Below, in pieces: positions 1 to 18,258 of a stretch of DNA of 64,000 nucleotides (positions within the stretch are counted from its first letter, which is position 1; each line of letters opens with the position of its first letter). A program made the position numbers and the translations under genes. The stretch lies in the NCBI GenBank assembly GCA_024362935.1, contig JANCRA010000019.1, positions 2,572,001 through 2,636,000 on the forward strand, given 5' to 3'. The notes under the pieces are model-generated. The model was not told the origin of the DNA. It saw nothing but the letters and a program-made list of their open reading frames with translations, and did not search any database. This stretch comes from Setophaga petechia. Its lineage: Eukaryota; Chordata; Aves; Passeriformes; Parulidae.

Positions 1-65
1 ATAAGCATTACTTACCTGCTTTTATATGTGGATATCACTGTACTTTATTCATTCGGGATTTGCAG

Positions 66-505
66 GCATGGTGGAAGCCAAACTCTCTGCAGTGGAAGAT
101 CAGGGGTTAAAGATCTCAGAGGAGGAAGAGGGGTGCAGACAGCAGCAGCAGATCAGGAAGAGGATGAAGTTTGCCTGGACATGGCAGTAGGGGTCCACAT
201 GGGAACAGATTTGGGCAGCCACTCACCCCTGCAACCATACTATCACCCGTGGCAAGAGGCACCCAGTCGGGCTCTGAAGACAAAAAGGTAGCAAAGGAGG
301 ATGACAAAATGAAAGGATATGTTGGGTTGGGTTTGTAGGTGAAATTGGGAAACCTGGATTTGTACTGTTTATTGCTTTTTAAATTTGTATGCTTTTAACC
401 TTGGCCTGCCACATTCCTTCTGGAGGCTCAGTTTCCAAGTCCTAGATTTTAGCATTGTACAAGGAGCTCAGATTAAATTGTATAAATAAAAATGAACATT
501 GTGGA
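66..505 (+). other. Possible terminal exon of a convergent plus-strand gene
   Basis: TTTGCAG at 59-65 resembles a splice acceptor. An open stretch from the ATG at 68 to TAG at 188-190 encodes 40 residues, beginning MVEAKLSAVEDQG and acidic or basic after that. AATAAA at 485-490 followed by a GT-rich TGTGG..CTGTG stretch could end a transcript near 505. In human the 3' neighbour of GAREM1 is MEP1B on the opposite strand (recalled gene order), which would fit a convergent gene. The peptide does not look like the meprin beta tail, however. I do not recognise it, and it may be chance. Confidence 0.2.
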
Positions 506-598
506 ATCTGTGAAATGACATTTCATTTTTCAGTAAACCAACTGTAGCAGAGAAGAATCAGAAGAAACAATATTGGATTTATTTTTCTTTTTAATCAG

Positions 599-631
599 GA
601 AAGAAGAGTTATTGGAAGCCTTACTCAACAG
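599..631 (+). other. Possible 33-bp microexon, plus strand
   Basis: A long pyrimidine tract ending TTTTTAATCAG at 588-598 is a strong acceptor. CAG|GTAAGA at 629-637 is a near-consensus donor. The 33 bp between are open in all three frames; one frame reads KEELLEALLN, helix-like and leucine-rich. No linked exon is proven, although the possible exon at 66 lies on the same strand. Confidence 0.25.
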
Positions 632-3600
632 GTAAGATAAAAAATGTTAAATATCACTACCTTTTATTAAAGGAATCAGAAGAGAAAAATGTTTCAGCAA
701 TCAACAGTAAAACAAGAGTAACTGCAGACCTACAAAGATGCAGAGGGAGCACTGTGCCCATCTCTATTGCAGTTTCACTGATTTGTTATGAAAGGAGACA
801 TTTCAGAGCCATGAAAATCAAACACCTCTACTATTAAGACATGCTGAGAGTTTTGGTTGCTTAGTCTGGAGAAAGCTCCAAGGTAACCTTAGTGCTGCCT
901 CTTAACATATAAAGGTGGATCACAGGAAAGATGGAGAGAGGCTTTTTATCAGGGTCTGTAACAAGAGGACAAAAGGCAGTGGTTTTAAACTGAAAAAGGG
1001 TAAATTAAGTTTGGACAGAAGGAAGAAATTTCTTATGATGGAGCATTGGAAAAAATTGCCCAGAAAAGTTGTGGATCCCTTTAAGTAGGCAAGTCCATGT
1101 TGGATGGGGCTTGGAGCAGCTTTGTCTAGTGGAAGGCAGGGGGTTGGATGAGATGATCTTTAAAGGTGCCTTCCAACTCAAATGATTCTATCATTCAATG
1201 AAATACCAATCCAGTGCAATTTTCCAGTCCTTTTTGAGGGATAGAAACACCCATGTTTTTCAGGAGGAAACTGGAGAGCCAGTTACCGGGATGGCCAAGG
1301 CTTCATTCATCAGGAGCAGAGGCTACTGTCTAGGAGTAGCACTTAGGGTAGTTTCTAGCTGTCATATGTCTCTCCCACTTGCAGAACTGCAGTTAAATAA
1401 ATAAAATTAGCCAAGATATACGCCGTTCTTCAGGGCTCTGCCAGACATTCTGCCAGGTCTTACAGTGCTGACCTACTAGAGTTTCCTCCTGCTTTCTGCT
1501 TGCACTAATCCACTGGAAACTCAGCCCTGGAGACCTGCCTCGCTGACCCCCATGTTTGTTAACAATAATTGTTGATTCTGTACAATGGAACAGCACCAGC
1601 ACAATTAAAACAGTTCCTTCTCATGCCAAAGCCCTTGTGGGGTTGGCAGAGAGTACTAATGAAGTCCCTGAACCCATCCATCACCCACGGCAGCCCCTCC
1701 AGCAGGTTCCATTCTCAGTGGCTGTGTGCCGCTCTGACACTGCGTGGCACGTACAAGTACTACAGCAACTGCTGCCACACACAGCCAGGGGACACGTCCC
1801 TCCACTTCACTGCCAGCTCCTTAGCCTTGGCACCTTAGAAAGGTTTTCTCCTTGTCCTAAAAAAAAGTCGCAATTTTTTTCCCTTTTATTCTCTTTCCTC
1901 CTACCCCAGACTCCCTGTGAGGAGTGGTTTTCATTTATTCCAAGCGTGTTTGGCAAGAGATTCCTTTTGTCCCGCCCAGGAGTCAAGGGCATTTTGAGGT
2001 CTTGTTGAGCAATAAATAAATATTTGAGTCTTATTTTTGTTGTCCCATTGTGGTGGCCTGGTTATCCATCTTGAGCTTTCCACCCTTGGAATCTGATGGA
2101 GAGAATGGTGAGAAGACACCTACTTCTCAAAGCCACTCTTCATGTCAGCTCTTCATTATGTCAAGTAAGAATGAATATAAAATGATTTATTCTGGGGGGA
2201 AAGGAGAAATGCTGGATCCAGGCAGCTGAATAAAAATATAAATCCTGCCAGCTTTCAACAAAAATTGATCTTCATTGAGTGAGACAATCACAGGAAAGAG
2301 AATTCTATATACAGAGTACAATTAATGGCGAGTTTTCATGGAACTACCAGAGCTGCTGTTCTAACAGTCTCCCATACAGGCTGTGGTCAGTGGTCAGTAA
2401 GGGAATCCCTAAAAATAATGCAGCCATAGAAGTGAGGCTGCTAGGGAAATGGTCCAGCAGCACCAAGGGCCTAAGCAAAATCACCAAGGGCAAACTGCCC
2501 AAGCAGGACTGATTTTATGTTCATTCTGCAAGGGCAAATCCCATCATGCACTCACGGCAGAGAAAAAGGGGACAACACGGGAGCTTCGCCCAGGTTTGCA
2601 GCTTTGAGTCACTCAGCGCACAGGAGAGAGTGGTTACATGTGACGTGTGCATCTGGTGACATAAAATGTGTTTCTACCTGGGCAGCAGAGCGTGGTGTAG
2701 AGTGCCCCGAGCTAGTGACGACCTGAGCTAGTGCAGCCCTCTGCAACCAAGGACTTCAGGGATTAATCAGCAGCAACACGAGACAGGATGTCAGGCTCTG
2801 TCAGCACCCCAGGTCCCACAGCAGCTCAAGGACTGCTTCAAGGAGCCCCAGTGAGAGGGAGGCCAGGGGATATACACACCCAACAGACCCAGGAGAGATT
2901 TAGTTGATTGTATCACACCAAGAGGAGGAGCATGTCCAAGAGCATTAAGTTTGCACTTTCCAAAGAAAAGAGAGCTGTGGTTTCAGGTCCCAACACTACC
3001 TCTATTCTTTATTCATGTTTATAGGTAGCCATGGTGACTAATCAGGAGATTTGTGTCAGGCTTGGTAACTGCTATGCATAATATATATAAAAATAATATA
3101 CCTGCCTGGTTTAGAACAGCACTTTCCTTATAGGGAGATCGACATATTTTGATTTGGACACAGTCCTTCGCTCCCCCTACATGCAGTGAATGCTATCCTG
3201 TATCCTGTAGATCTTTTTGCTCAGGCTGGACTCAATTGACCAGAGCATTAAAAAAATTAAATATTTTCATTTCCCTTCTTAGGACAGGGGAGCAGAGATG
3301 TGCCCTAGACAGACGTGCTCATGGTGAATGAGATTTAACATGTGAAAGAAATTCAGCTTCTCTCTGTCCCTCCCTTCACCCCTCTGTGATGCATATCCTG
3401 CCTCCAGACACACTTTTTCCTCTCCCAGGTGTGAGGGTTGGAGGCAAGTAAACCCCATCTGTCTCAAATCCAATGGCAACTACTGTGTCAGATTCTGCCC
3501 TGCTTTATATCTCATAAACATATATTGACGATTCCTTCCATAAACCCTCCCACAACTACTGCTGTGCTGTAGTAAACTTTCTCTTGGCCTGGTATCAGCC

Positions 3601-4224
3601 AATGAAGCTTCAGCCCAAAGGAATCTGGCACAGTAGCAACTTAGCTGCACAACACCGTGATGGTTGTAGAGTTGACATTTCCCTGCATTGCCAATATCAA
3701 AGGAGGTGAGAACAGGCAATGTGCAACCTTACAGCACAACATTGCTTCGTCTCAGATTTCCTCCCCAGCCAATAAATGCCTCAGAAACTTTCTGCAAAGC
3801 AGGAATATTTGTGGATGGTCTTGCACTTAAAAGCATATCCAAATTATAATGGAATGCTTTCCTCCAAAACAAAGATAATAGGGCTTGGGAAAATAATGTT
3901 TTAGGTGATGTCTACTAGAGACTGGCAAGCTGTCTGGCAACAAATTCTTTGGGGAAACACAGCTCAATACTCTTGCTGAAGGGGAACGAGTGAAGTTACA
4001 AGACGAAAAAGTAACACGTCTTGAGAGGTTAAATGCAAAAGCCTGATTACTCCTCTCAATTATCCCAATCTTACTTTGCGAAATTCACTATTTGAGAAGT
4101 GCTTATTTCCAAATTATACTGAGATGAGCAAGAGGATAAGTCAGTGAAATTACTAAATGAAAACCAACCCTTTTATATAATACATGCAACCCGACCAATT
4201 TAGTACAACAAAATCTGTAGGCAT
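632..4224. other. Intergenic DNA downstream of GAREM1
   Basis: Between the left-edge plus-strand signals and the inferred end of GAREM1. It contains one CR1 3' end (845-1199). The open frames here (for example 1556-2008) have no family resemblance, repeated domains or splice context. I see no gene. Confidence 0.6.
845..1199 (+). mobile_element. CR1 LINE 3' fragment
   Basis: Matches the CR1 3' untranslated region in order: a GGAGAAAGCTCC-like start, GATGGAGAGAGGCTTTTTA, GGTTTTAAACTG, GGAAGAAATTTC, TTGGATGGGGCTTGGAGCA, TCTAGTGGAAGG, and the terminal ATGATTCTAT repeats near 1180-1195. It is 5'-truncated and diverged by substitutions and small indels, as is usual for old avian CR1 copies. It carries no coding capacity. 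Confidence 0.88.
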
Positions 4225-4248
4225 TTGAAGTATCATGAAAATAGTGTC

Positions 4249-4254
4249 TTTAAT
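4249..4254 (-). terminator. GAREM1: Candidate distal poly(A) signal ATTAAA
   Basis: ATTAAA on the minus strand, the commonest variant poly(A) hexamer. About 15-25 nt of unstructured sequence follows, then a U/GU-rich TTTTGTTGT element near 4215. This would place the GAREM1 mRNA end near 4225-4235. AATAAA hexamers at 4671-4666 and near 4315 are alternatives. Confidence 0.4.
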
Positions 4255-4617
4255 ATACAGTTTATATACTTACAATACGCAGTTTAAATTTGTTCATATA
4301 CATTACAGGGATATTTATTTGCACCTGGTTTAAATAACAATCTGCCTCCAGCCTTTTACACAAAAGCCCAAAACAGCACAGAATTCCACAAAACCCATGC
4401 TTCGTTTTATAACGGAAATGTACTAAGCCAAAGTTTTGGGGCTTTTTTTTTTCCCCCCCCAAGCGTTACTTTTTTGACATACCCGAAGTGAATCTAAAGA
4501 GCTAAGAACAAACATATTTTTAATACAATTCAGAAGATTGTCCAAGTCAAGAGAATCACTCTGCAGATTTTCACACTGAAAATTTGGTTATAACACACAA
4601 AAATTGTGAAGTCTGAA

Positions 4618-4641
4618 CAACTCCTGGACTATCAGGAGTTG
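4618..4641. repeat. Perfect 9-bp inverted repeat (hairpin)
   Basis: CAACTCCTG at 4618-4626 and its exact complement CAGGAGTTG at 4633-4641, separated by a 6-nt loop. It lies within the inferred 3' UTR, about 400 nt before the distal poly(A) candidate. It would fold in either strand's transcript. Confidence 0.6.
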
Positions 4642-7600
4642 AAGACGTAACAAAATGGAGAGTCATTTATTGCTAGGTCTCAACAAGGGGCCTGCATTTC
4701 CCCACTTGCCCTGCCATCTCTATAAATATAAAGGACGATCTCTCTTGCTTATTAGGATTTCATTTGTACCTTCTGGTTTGCATACTGGAATGCTACAATT
4801 TCAGAGCATCAGAAAGAGGAGCCAGGAGAGCTGGGCTAAGCCGTAGTCCTCTCACAGGGCTGGTGTTTAGCTCTTACGTACCATGGTGTGACCCCCTGCC
4901 TGGCCCGCAGGCAGGACTTGGCTGGCCTGTGCTACAGGCAGGCAACCCACTGGGAAGCACACAAGAAGCACAATTTGTTTTGTGGGGGGACAACCAAGAA
5001 GTTAATTCAAGATAAAAACACAAGAGAAAACAATTATTTATAGACAGGTTTGAAACACGACATGTTTTCAGGCAGCTTTGCTGTTTACGCTGTTTCTCTT
5101 GAAGCTGTTGTTAAGGAACAAAGTTCTTTTAAGTGGCAAGTAAACCTGTTCTATTAGAAAATACACAGTAAATTCTAACCCTTGCTTCTGGCTGCAAAGA
5201 ACACTTCAAAATGTATTTCCCTTCTAATTTTGGATGGACCAAATGTTTTCCGTCTAAGTTTCTAGCTCTCGGCAATTTTTAAAATATGGCAAGAACAAGA
5301 ATGCAAATATGCACTTTGAGTTGCTGTCAACACAGTTTTGGTTAGCCAGGCAGGCAGCAAGACAAAGAATCATCATCCTAGGCACAATGAGCACTTGAAA
5401 GAAACTAGAATTTCCCCTTAAGTTTCCTCTCCATCCCTTCCCTGCCCGATTCGGTGTCCACCTCCAGGAAAGCCTCCATGCCAGAATCCAGCTTTCACTG
5501 CTGAAGACAGCATCAGTCCTTGTGCCAACATATAACAGTTGCATAGAAAGGATGTGGTTCCTGGTACAGGACAGAAAGACAGCTCCATACAGAATGACAT
5601 GATGTGTTTTTTGCTACCAAAACTCCCAGACAAACAAAAACCCCAACGATAACACACAGCTCAGACACCGATAACCAAGTAAGCACCAGAGGCCATACAT
5701 TTACTTAATCTGAAGAAAGAAATCCAAGGTTAGGACTGGCCTATTTTAGTGGACTGCCTTAAAAATGTAAGTGATTTTAGGCCAACTCTGGCACAATGCT
5801 CAATGGTTACAGCTCTCAGGCCCCAAAGACAATCAACACAACTCCCATCAACATGGCTGGACTCCACTACTGTCCAAAACCAGATTGGTTTTCCCCACTT
5901 CCGACCTCAGTGATGTGCTTGGGAGCTGCCATAGCCTGGCCACCTATTGAAAGGTAGCCCTTTCCATAACCAAGGATCCAAAGGCTGAGCCACAACACTC
6001 CACACACCCAGTTTGCTCATCACTCTGCTGATTTCACCAGAGCAGACACTTAGTTCAACTTGTGTTCCACAGCAGGCAGACTGACACTGGAGCCATATAA
6101 TTCACAGAACACAAATGTCAGGAACACCTAAATCCCCAAAAACGGCTTGGAAAGTGAAGGCGATGAGTGGCTAAGGGCAAAAGAAAAGGTTAAATGCTAA
6201 TACATTATGCATAAAAGTAAGTAAGAAGTGCCAAGCAGAATGAGACAACTGGAAGGCCATCAATAGCAAGTCTGCAGTTAGAGGTTTTAGCCGTACCCTG
6301 GCACACAGGCTCAGCTTCTGCAATCAATGCACATTTCTAGCTCTTTCTGTGAGCCAGTTCTATTTTGGTTTATGTACATGGGATGTTAATGCAGCACGGT
6401 CATGAATGCAAATCCCACCAGTCTCTTTGCAAGAATAACCACCTTAAGCAGGTAAGCAGAGATAATAGAATAGATACGAATCTACAGTGAAGGAAGACTA
6501 CTTTCTCAGGAATGTTAATATTCTGGGGGGTGTTATTATGTTAATATTATCAAGATTGTAATATTTTCTTTTTTTTTTTTTTTTTTTGAGATATTTTGGA
6601 GTCTTTTACCTGGAATTAACAAGCTGAGCAAAACAATGTACCTGACATTAAAGATTTGGGCCTTTCATATTTGAACACTCATTTGACACAGTGAGATTTA
6701 AAAGGCAGTTGGTTTTGACTTGCATGTGGTCTACCAACAAGTATACACATCTAAACAGTATCTGAATTTGCTCTAGTCTTATTTGAAGCTAAAATATTTT
6801 AGAAAGCTAATTAAAAACCATTTGGAGAAAGGTATTGATCTGTTGCTTAAAGTCAATACATTATGAAAAACAGGATTATAAACTCTTGGGGGTTTTTCTA
6901 TTGGGATATTTGTTGGCTCTATAGTACCCACAATGACTAGGCTTTGCTTTCTAGGTGGGAACTGGTGGTTTGCATTACTGGAAGACAAATAATGCATCTT
7001 GGCTTCGGCACGGCAACATGACATGAAATGTGTCCCAACAACAGAAAGCTCTATTTGCTAATAAATTACTTTCAATGAGTCAATATGGTTGAGAAAACAG
7101 GCAACTCTAGCATTTTTGTCTCTGCCCTGTATTTTCTCTTGATGCTCCCAACTACATGCCCTAACAATGGAGATATTTTTTAATACATCAGAAAGGTAAG
7201 CAAGGCAGGTGATGGTGTTCTCTTGGCCAGGGCTCTGTTCAGCAGGAAGTGAAGGTAAAGTTGCTTTAGCATTCCTAGCTCTGATCACCTGAGGATCCTG
7301 GGCGTGTGCACTGAGGATGTCTGTTTCCTGGGGACCTCCACAAATCCAGTACATAAAGGCAGGAGGATCCTGGGGTTATCTAGACACATTTCAGAGAGCT
7401 CTATCAACTACAAGAAATCCACAAAGGATAATCAAAAGTTAATCCTACTCCTAGCCTTTTGAGCAGTTAAATTTGAGAGGTCTCCCGGGGCAAACTAATG
7501 CCCACTTACCATCTCTGTGCTCCCTTTTAACTGCTGCTTCCATGTGACATCTACTGCAGTGAGTTTTTGCAGCTGGGCAACTGAATTAGCACATCCTTTG

Positions 7601-8595
7601 ATGTTACAGCCCCTCCCATTTTGACACCCACATCCCCCTAGCCCACTTGAAACAAGACAGGTGAAGTGAAAAGATCACAAGCATTTCCTGTGGCATGGCC
7701 CAAAAGCTCCCTCAGCCCATTCTCAGCAGCATGCCATGCTCTGTTTCCGATCCCTCCCACCTTGCCAGCACTTTATTTCAAAGGCATGACACAGGAGCAC
7801 TGTCACCTTCCCACACAGGTCTGACTGCAGAAAGAGGAGAGCAGACCAAGCACACTTTCAGACAATCAGAACAGCAGCAGAAGAAACACAAGGAGTTGTT
7901 ACCTTTCACCACAGCACGGCTCCTGCAAGGGCTGTGCTAGCAGGCTGCTGCAGCAGGCAGGATCTGCTGAGAAAAGAGCCTGTGCACTGAATTGCTTTTC
8001 CCATGAGAAAGCTGCACGACCAGAAGTCATGCTATTTACTCCAGTCATCCGACTACAAAAGCAACTTTTGAAATCTACAGGTCATAAACTTTTAATTGGC
8101 CAGGGCAGAGTGGCTCAGTAGAAAATCCCCCTTCTCCCTCCCCTCTGGGCAACGAGCTAAGCTTGACTCTTGGTTTAAAAACATTTAACTCTTTTTTGCT
8201 CAAAGTAACATGGAAAATGCATCCACGTTACAGATAGTCAGGAAGATATAGTTAATAAAAATAATGCTGCAAGAACAGTGTATTAGTGGCACTTCACAGC
8301 AATTCTTAACATTTTCAGATGTAGTGTCAAAACCAATGCTTTTGTATATCTGAAAGTCACAGCATGTTGCCAAATATTATGTGAACAGAAATAATCCCGT
8401 AAGAAATATCTTTTTTTGCAGTTAACACAAAACTGTAAACTGGATTGGTGTGTGTCTTTCAGCATCAAATTGCTCAGTAATAAATACGACTAAGTCTTAA
8501 CAGACTATGGAGTCAAAGTTCTCTTAGTGTCCTGTTTTTAGCAGCTGTTGAATGTTCAGGGATGCACAAAGGCACACCTCTGCAGATTCTCTATC

Positions 8596-8601
8596 TTTAT
8601 T
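8596..8601 (-). terminator. GAREM1: Candidate proximal poly(A) signal AATAAA
   Basis: AATAAA on the minus strand, about 160 nt after the GAREM1 stop codon. A GU-rich stretch (GTGTGCCTTTGTG) follows about 25-40 nt downstream, as expected for a cleavage site near 8575. It would give a very short 3' UTR. Use is inferred, not shown. Confidence 0.4.
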
Positions 8602-8761
8602 ATTGACATAGAAAAAAAAGTCCATTCACCACTGAAAAATGTTTATCTGCATAGTAAGAATTTTTCTACTATTTACAAGAAGGATTTTTAGTGCAAAAAA
8701 CCAGGAAGTGATGTATTAGCTCAAATGTATCGAGTACAGTTTCACTAAAAACTAGCCAACA

Positions 8762-9799
<1,038 letters not shown>

Positions 9800-11643
9800 T
9801 TAACATGTTTGAATCAATGTATTGACAGATCCTTTACCCCTTCTAAAAGCCTGACAAGATGCTGATATACCCAAAAGCCCCATGTCTTGTTTTTTCAAGC
9901 TCATAAAAAAGTTGGTGCCTCAATTCAGCTGTGTCATCTCACAAATACTCAGTTTTTCACTACTGAATTCCTGAGGGATACCGCCACAGATAAGAAAGAG
10001 TCTCATATACACCAGAAAGATGTTCCAATCCAGCACTTTTCTATATATATACCATAGATGTGTCATGGTATGCAAAAGCTCATATGAGGGCAGGTCACCA
10101 CTGTCCTAGGCCATGTGAACCAGTGCAGAGTACAGAGACACGGAGTGAGACAATGCTCACTGTCAAAGGAACAGTTTTAGCAGGAAGGGTAAGCAGACCT
10201 GGCTGGATGTGCTGAAGGATCAGGCTTTAAGCTTACCCAGAGTAACTTGCTGGTGTGTCTGGATCTTTAAAAAGCTTTGATGTTAAACACTTGCTCTTCA
10301 AAGGCACCTAAAGAAAGTTACCCTGGATTCACTTCCAGGAGGTGAACTAAGCTCAGCCTGTCCAAGGGAACTGATGGTTTATATCCAAGTGTCCCCAGGA
10401 GATGGAGATGACAACAAAAGCACACAATCTGTTATCAAAAGCAAATGTTTGCTGATTTTATGCCACCTTCTAAAAGAAAATCTAAAAGATTGTGCTGGTC
10501 TTTGGAATTTTGGCCAACTAAACCAGAAGACTGGAAAAACAATTAGCAGACTTATAAAATCCTTACTCAACACAACAGACAGAAACCAACAGCTGAAAAA
10601 AATTGTTTTAATGACTTGTCTCTCTCTCTTCTGAAAACTAACTACTCAAGTAAAAACTCAGTAGTCAGCCCAAGACAGCTCAGTGAACACTGCTTGAGAA
10701 TGGAACAAGCTATCAAAATGGATCAATAGAGCTATCAAAAAACAGCACAGTTTTCAATGGATTGACACAAAATTACTTCCTTGTGTGCTTACAGTGGATC
10801 AGAGAGGCCAATCTGGACTTGCCCAGATCAAATATAAAGTGCAGATGTGTCAAAACAGTCCTAATCTACATCAATGGAAAATATCTGTCCCAACAAATAG
10901 AGTTTCCCTCTTCTAAACATCTCTCAGTCTCCATTCTGTGCCTTCCAAACTTTTCCTCTGTTTATGTCACTAATACAAGTCTGATAGGTAAAGCAGCTGG
11001 ATGTTTTCAATATGAGACATGGAGTTTTTCTCCCTCAACAAGGATACACCATCAACTAGTTATTTCTGGCTGCTTAAAGGCCAACTGGTGTATTGCACAC
11101 AGTGCAAATCATTTTTCACAAACCAAGCCATCAAGCTGAGACAATAGTCAGTGAGGTGTTGTAAACAACCAACAAAGCAGAGCAATTAAAATTATTGATC
11201 CTGTTTCTGTTCTCTAATTCCATACTAGAACTGGAACATTTACTGAGTTCAAAGATTAATGGAATTTCTGAAAACATTTTTACATTTTCGAAGTGCTTTC
11301 TTATTTGGCCTCCACTAAAATGAACTGCCTGGGACTCAGTGGGAAAGGATGCAAGACAAGCCTCAAATACAGCTGAAGTCAGGTATCAGGCATTTTTAGA
11401 GGCAATAAAGACAAATCATACTGACTTTGTTTCTGTTTAAAATACTGTCTGCAACCCTTCAGGATCCAGAAAACAAGTTTACTGATATAAATGGCAAAGC
11501 AATCTGGTTACTCTGCACAATGGCAATTTTCTAGTGGCTTCCTCTGCAGCACCAGGTCTGCTCTACCAAAATGGAGATATTTGGTCTGGACCCAGCTGGA
11601 AATGAATTTCATGCAAACACTGTGGAAGTCAAGGCTTTCTTTT

Positions 11644-11945
11644 CATAGAATCACAGAATTATTTAGGTTGGAAAAGACCTCTAAGATCATCAATCCAACC
11701 ATTAATCCGGCACTGCCAAGTCCACACTAAACTATGTCCCCAGGTGACACATCTACACTTTTTTTGAACACTTCCAGGCATAGTGACTCTAACACTTCAC
11801 TGAGCAGCCTGTTCTAATGCTTGACAGCCCTTTCCATGAAGAAATTTTTCCCAACATCCAATCTAAACCTCCCCTGGTGCTACTTGAGGCCTTTTCTTCT
11901 CATTCTATTGCTTGTTAGTTGGGAGAAAAGACTGATCCCCATCTC
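11644..11945 (-). mobile_element. CR1 LINE 3' fragment
   Basis: Reads as the reverse complement of the CR1 3' end. It opens with TCATAGAATCACAGAATTAT (terminal ATTCTATGA repeats), then GGTTGGAAAAGACCTCTAAGA, then the ACATCCAATCTAAACCTCC and CTTGAGGCC blocks typical of CR1 in antisense view. It is 5'-truncated, with the end near 11945 uncertain. It sits in the same orientation as GAREM1. Confidence 0.9.
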
Positions 11946-13042
11946 ATTGTAACTTTCTGCATTCCAGAGAAACTTCATTTCTGTTTTCCTAGTTTTTTCC
12001 CTAGTTTTTGGAAGGCAGATGTATTCTTAGCTACAAAGAGAGAAAGCAGCATTTGGTGGGCCCCTAAAGCTGGGAGGTCTTGTGCTCAGCCTCCCGTGGA
12101 GTAGACCTTGACAGAACTACCCAACAGGCTTTCATAAAATAAGCAAGCAGCCTTGATTTAGAGTGATCATTGCCAGATCCACAACACTAAGCTGGAAATG
12201 TGCAGTATGACTTAGTAAGGCAATTTCAGCCTAAGTGATTATAACAACTGTATCCAGGCTAAAATTAATTCAGTGATGTTTTGGATGAATTTATAATTTC
12301 CACACACAGGTTGCATTGTGTCATTGAAGGGGTAGCAAAAACAATGGCAAGAAGACATCCAAGGCAAAAAGGAAGTGAGGCTTCAGAAGGTGCATATACT
12401 TTCTGAAGCTGAAGGAAAGACACTGTACCACTAAGAAAAGCTATGCAGCCACATAATTCAGAATTTACGGTCAACTTTCAGCTAGCCTGGGTGGATTATC
12501 TGGATTGTGGGTTGGGTTTGTGCTGAAGTGCATCTGATGTGAAAGCTGTCTGGCCCCCCTCTGCTACACCTCACTTAGCACTCAGTGGTGTCTGCTGGTC
12601 TTTCTGTCCTCCATCACATCCACCCCCTAGGTGTCTATACAGTTAGCACAACACATTTCTGGATTACCACACTCTTTTTGTGTCCCTGATTATCAGAGCT
12701 GGCTGCACTGCATGCAGCACTGAAATCCCACCCAAAAACTAGCTTTGAGGTGGTCTGGTTTGAAGATTCAAGCCTTTCAAGAAATATGGAGAACTATACA
12801 TGATCTCTTAACTAGACAGCCTATGTCACCTAAGAGTGATATTACCACTAGCAATGCATGCAGGTGTTTAATATAAACTGCTTTTCCTATCTGTAAAATA
12901 CAGTTTTGGCTGGAGCTTTCCTTACTCTTGAATCTTTAACAACAACTTGACAGGTTAGCCCCTTTTACTGCAAGTCTGACACCACACAGTGCCTTAGAAA
13001 CAAGTGCCTTCGAAAAGAACAGTGCTAAATTTAACTTTCTCA

Positions 13043-18258
<5,216 letters not shown>

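Larger units (their letters stand above)
4225..8761 (-). other. GAREM1: GAREM1 3' untranslated region (putative extent)
   Basis: About 4.5 kb downstream of the stop codon with no credible coding sequence or dated transposon. I infer that it is 3' UTR because it follows the stop directly, carries candidate poly(A) signals at both ends, and has two Pumilio-type motifs (TGTAAATA at 8677-8670 and TGTACATA at 6378-6371). Other contents are a 19-nt A run in the transcript sense (6587-6569), a G8/A10 run (4460-4443) and a 9-bp perfect hairpin (4618-4641). The full extent is uncertain. If the proximal signal near 8600 is dominant, most of this stretch would be plain downstream sequence. Confidence 0.5.

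Noticed and set aside
1556..2008. 150-codon open frame in the intergenic region
   Set aside because: Composition is unlike a protein family I recognise, and an overlapping open frame exists in another register; no support.
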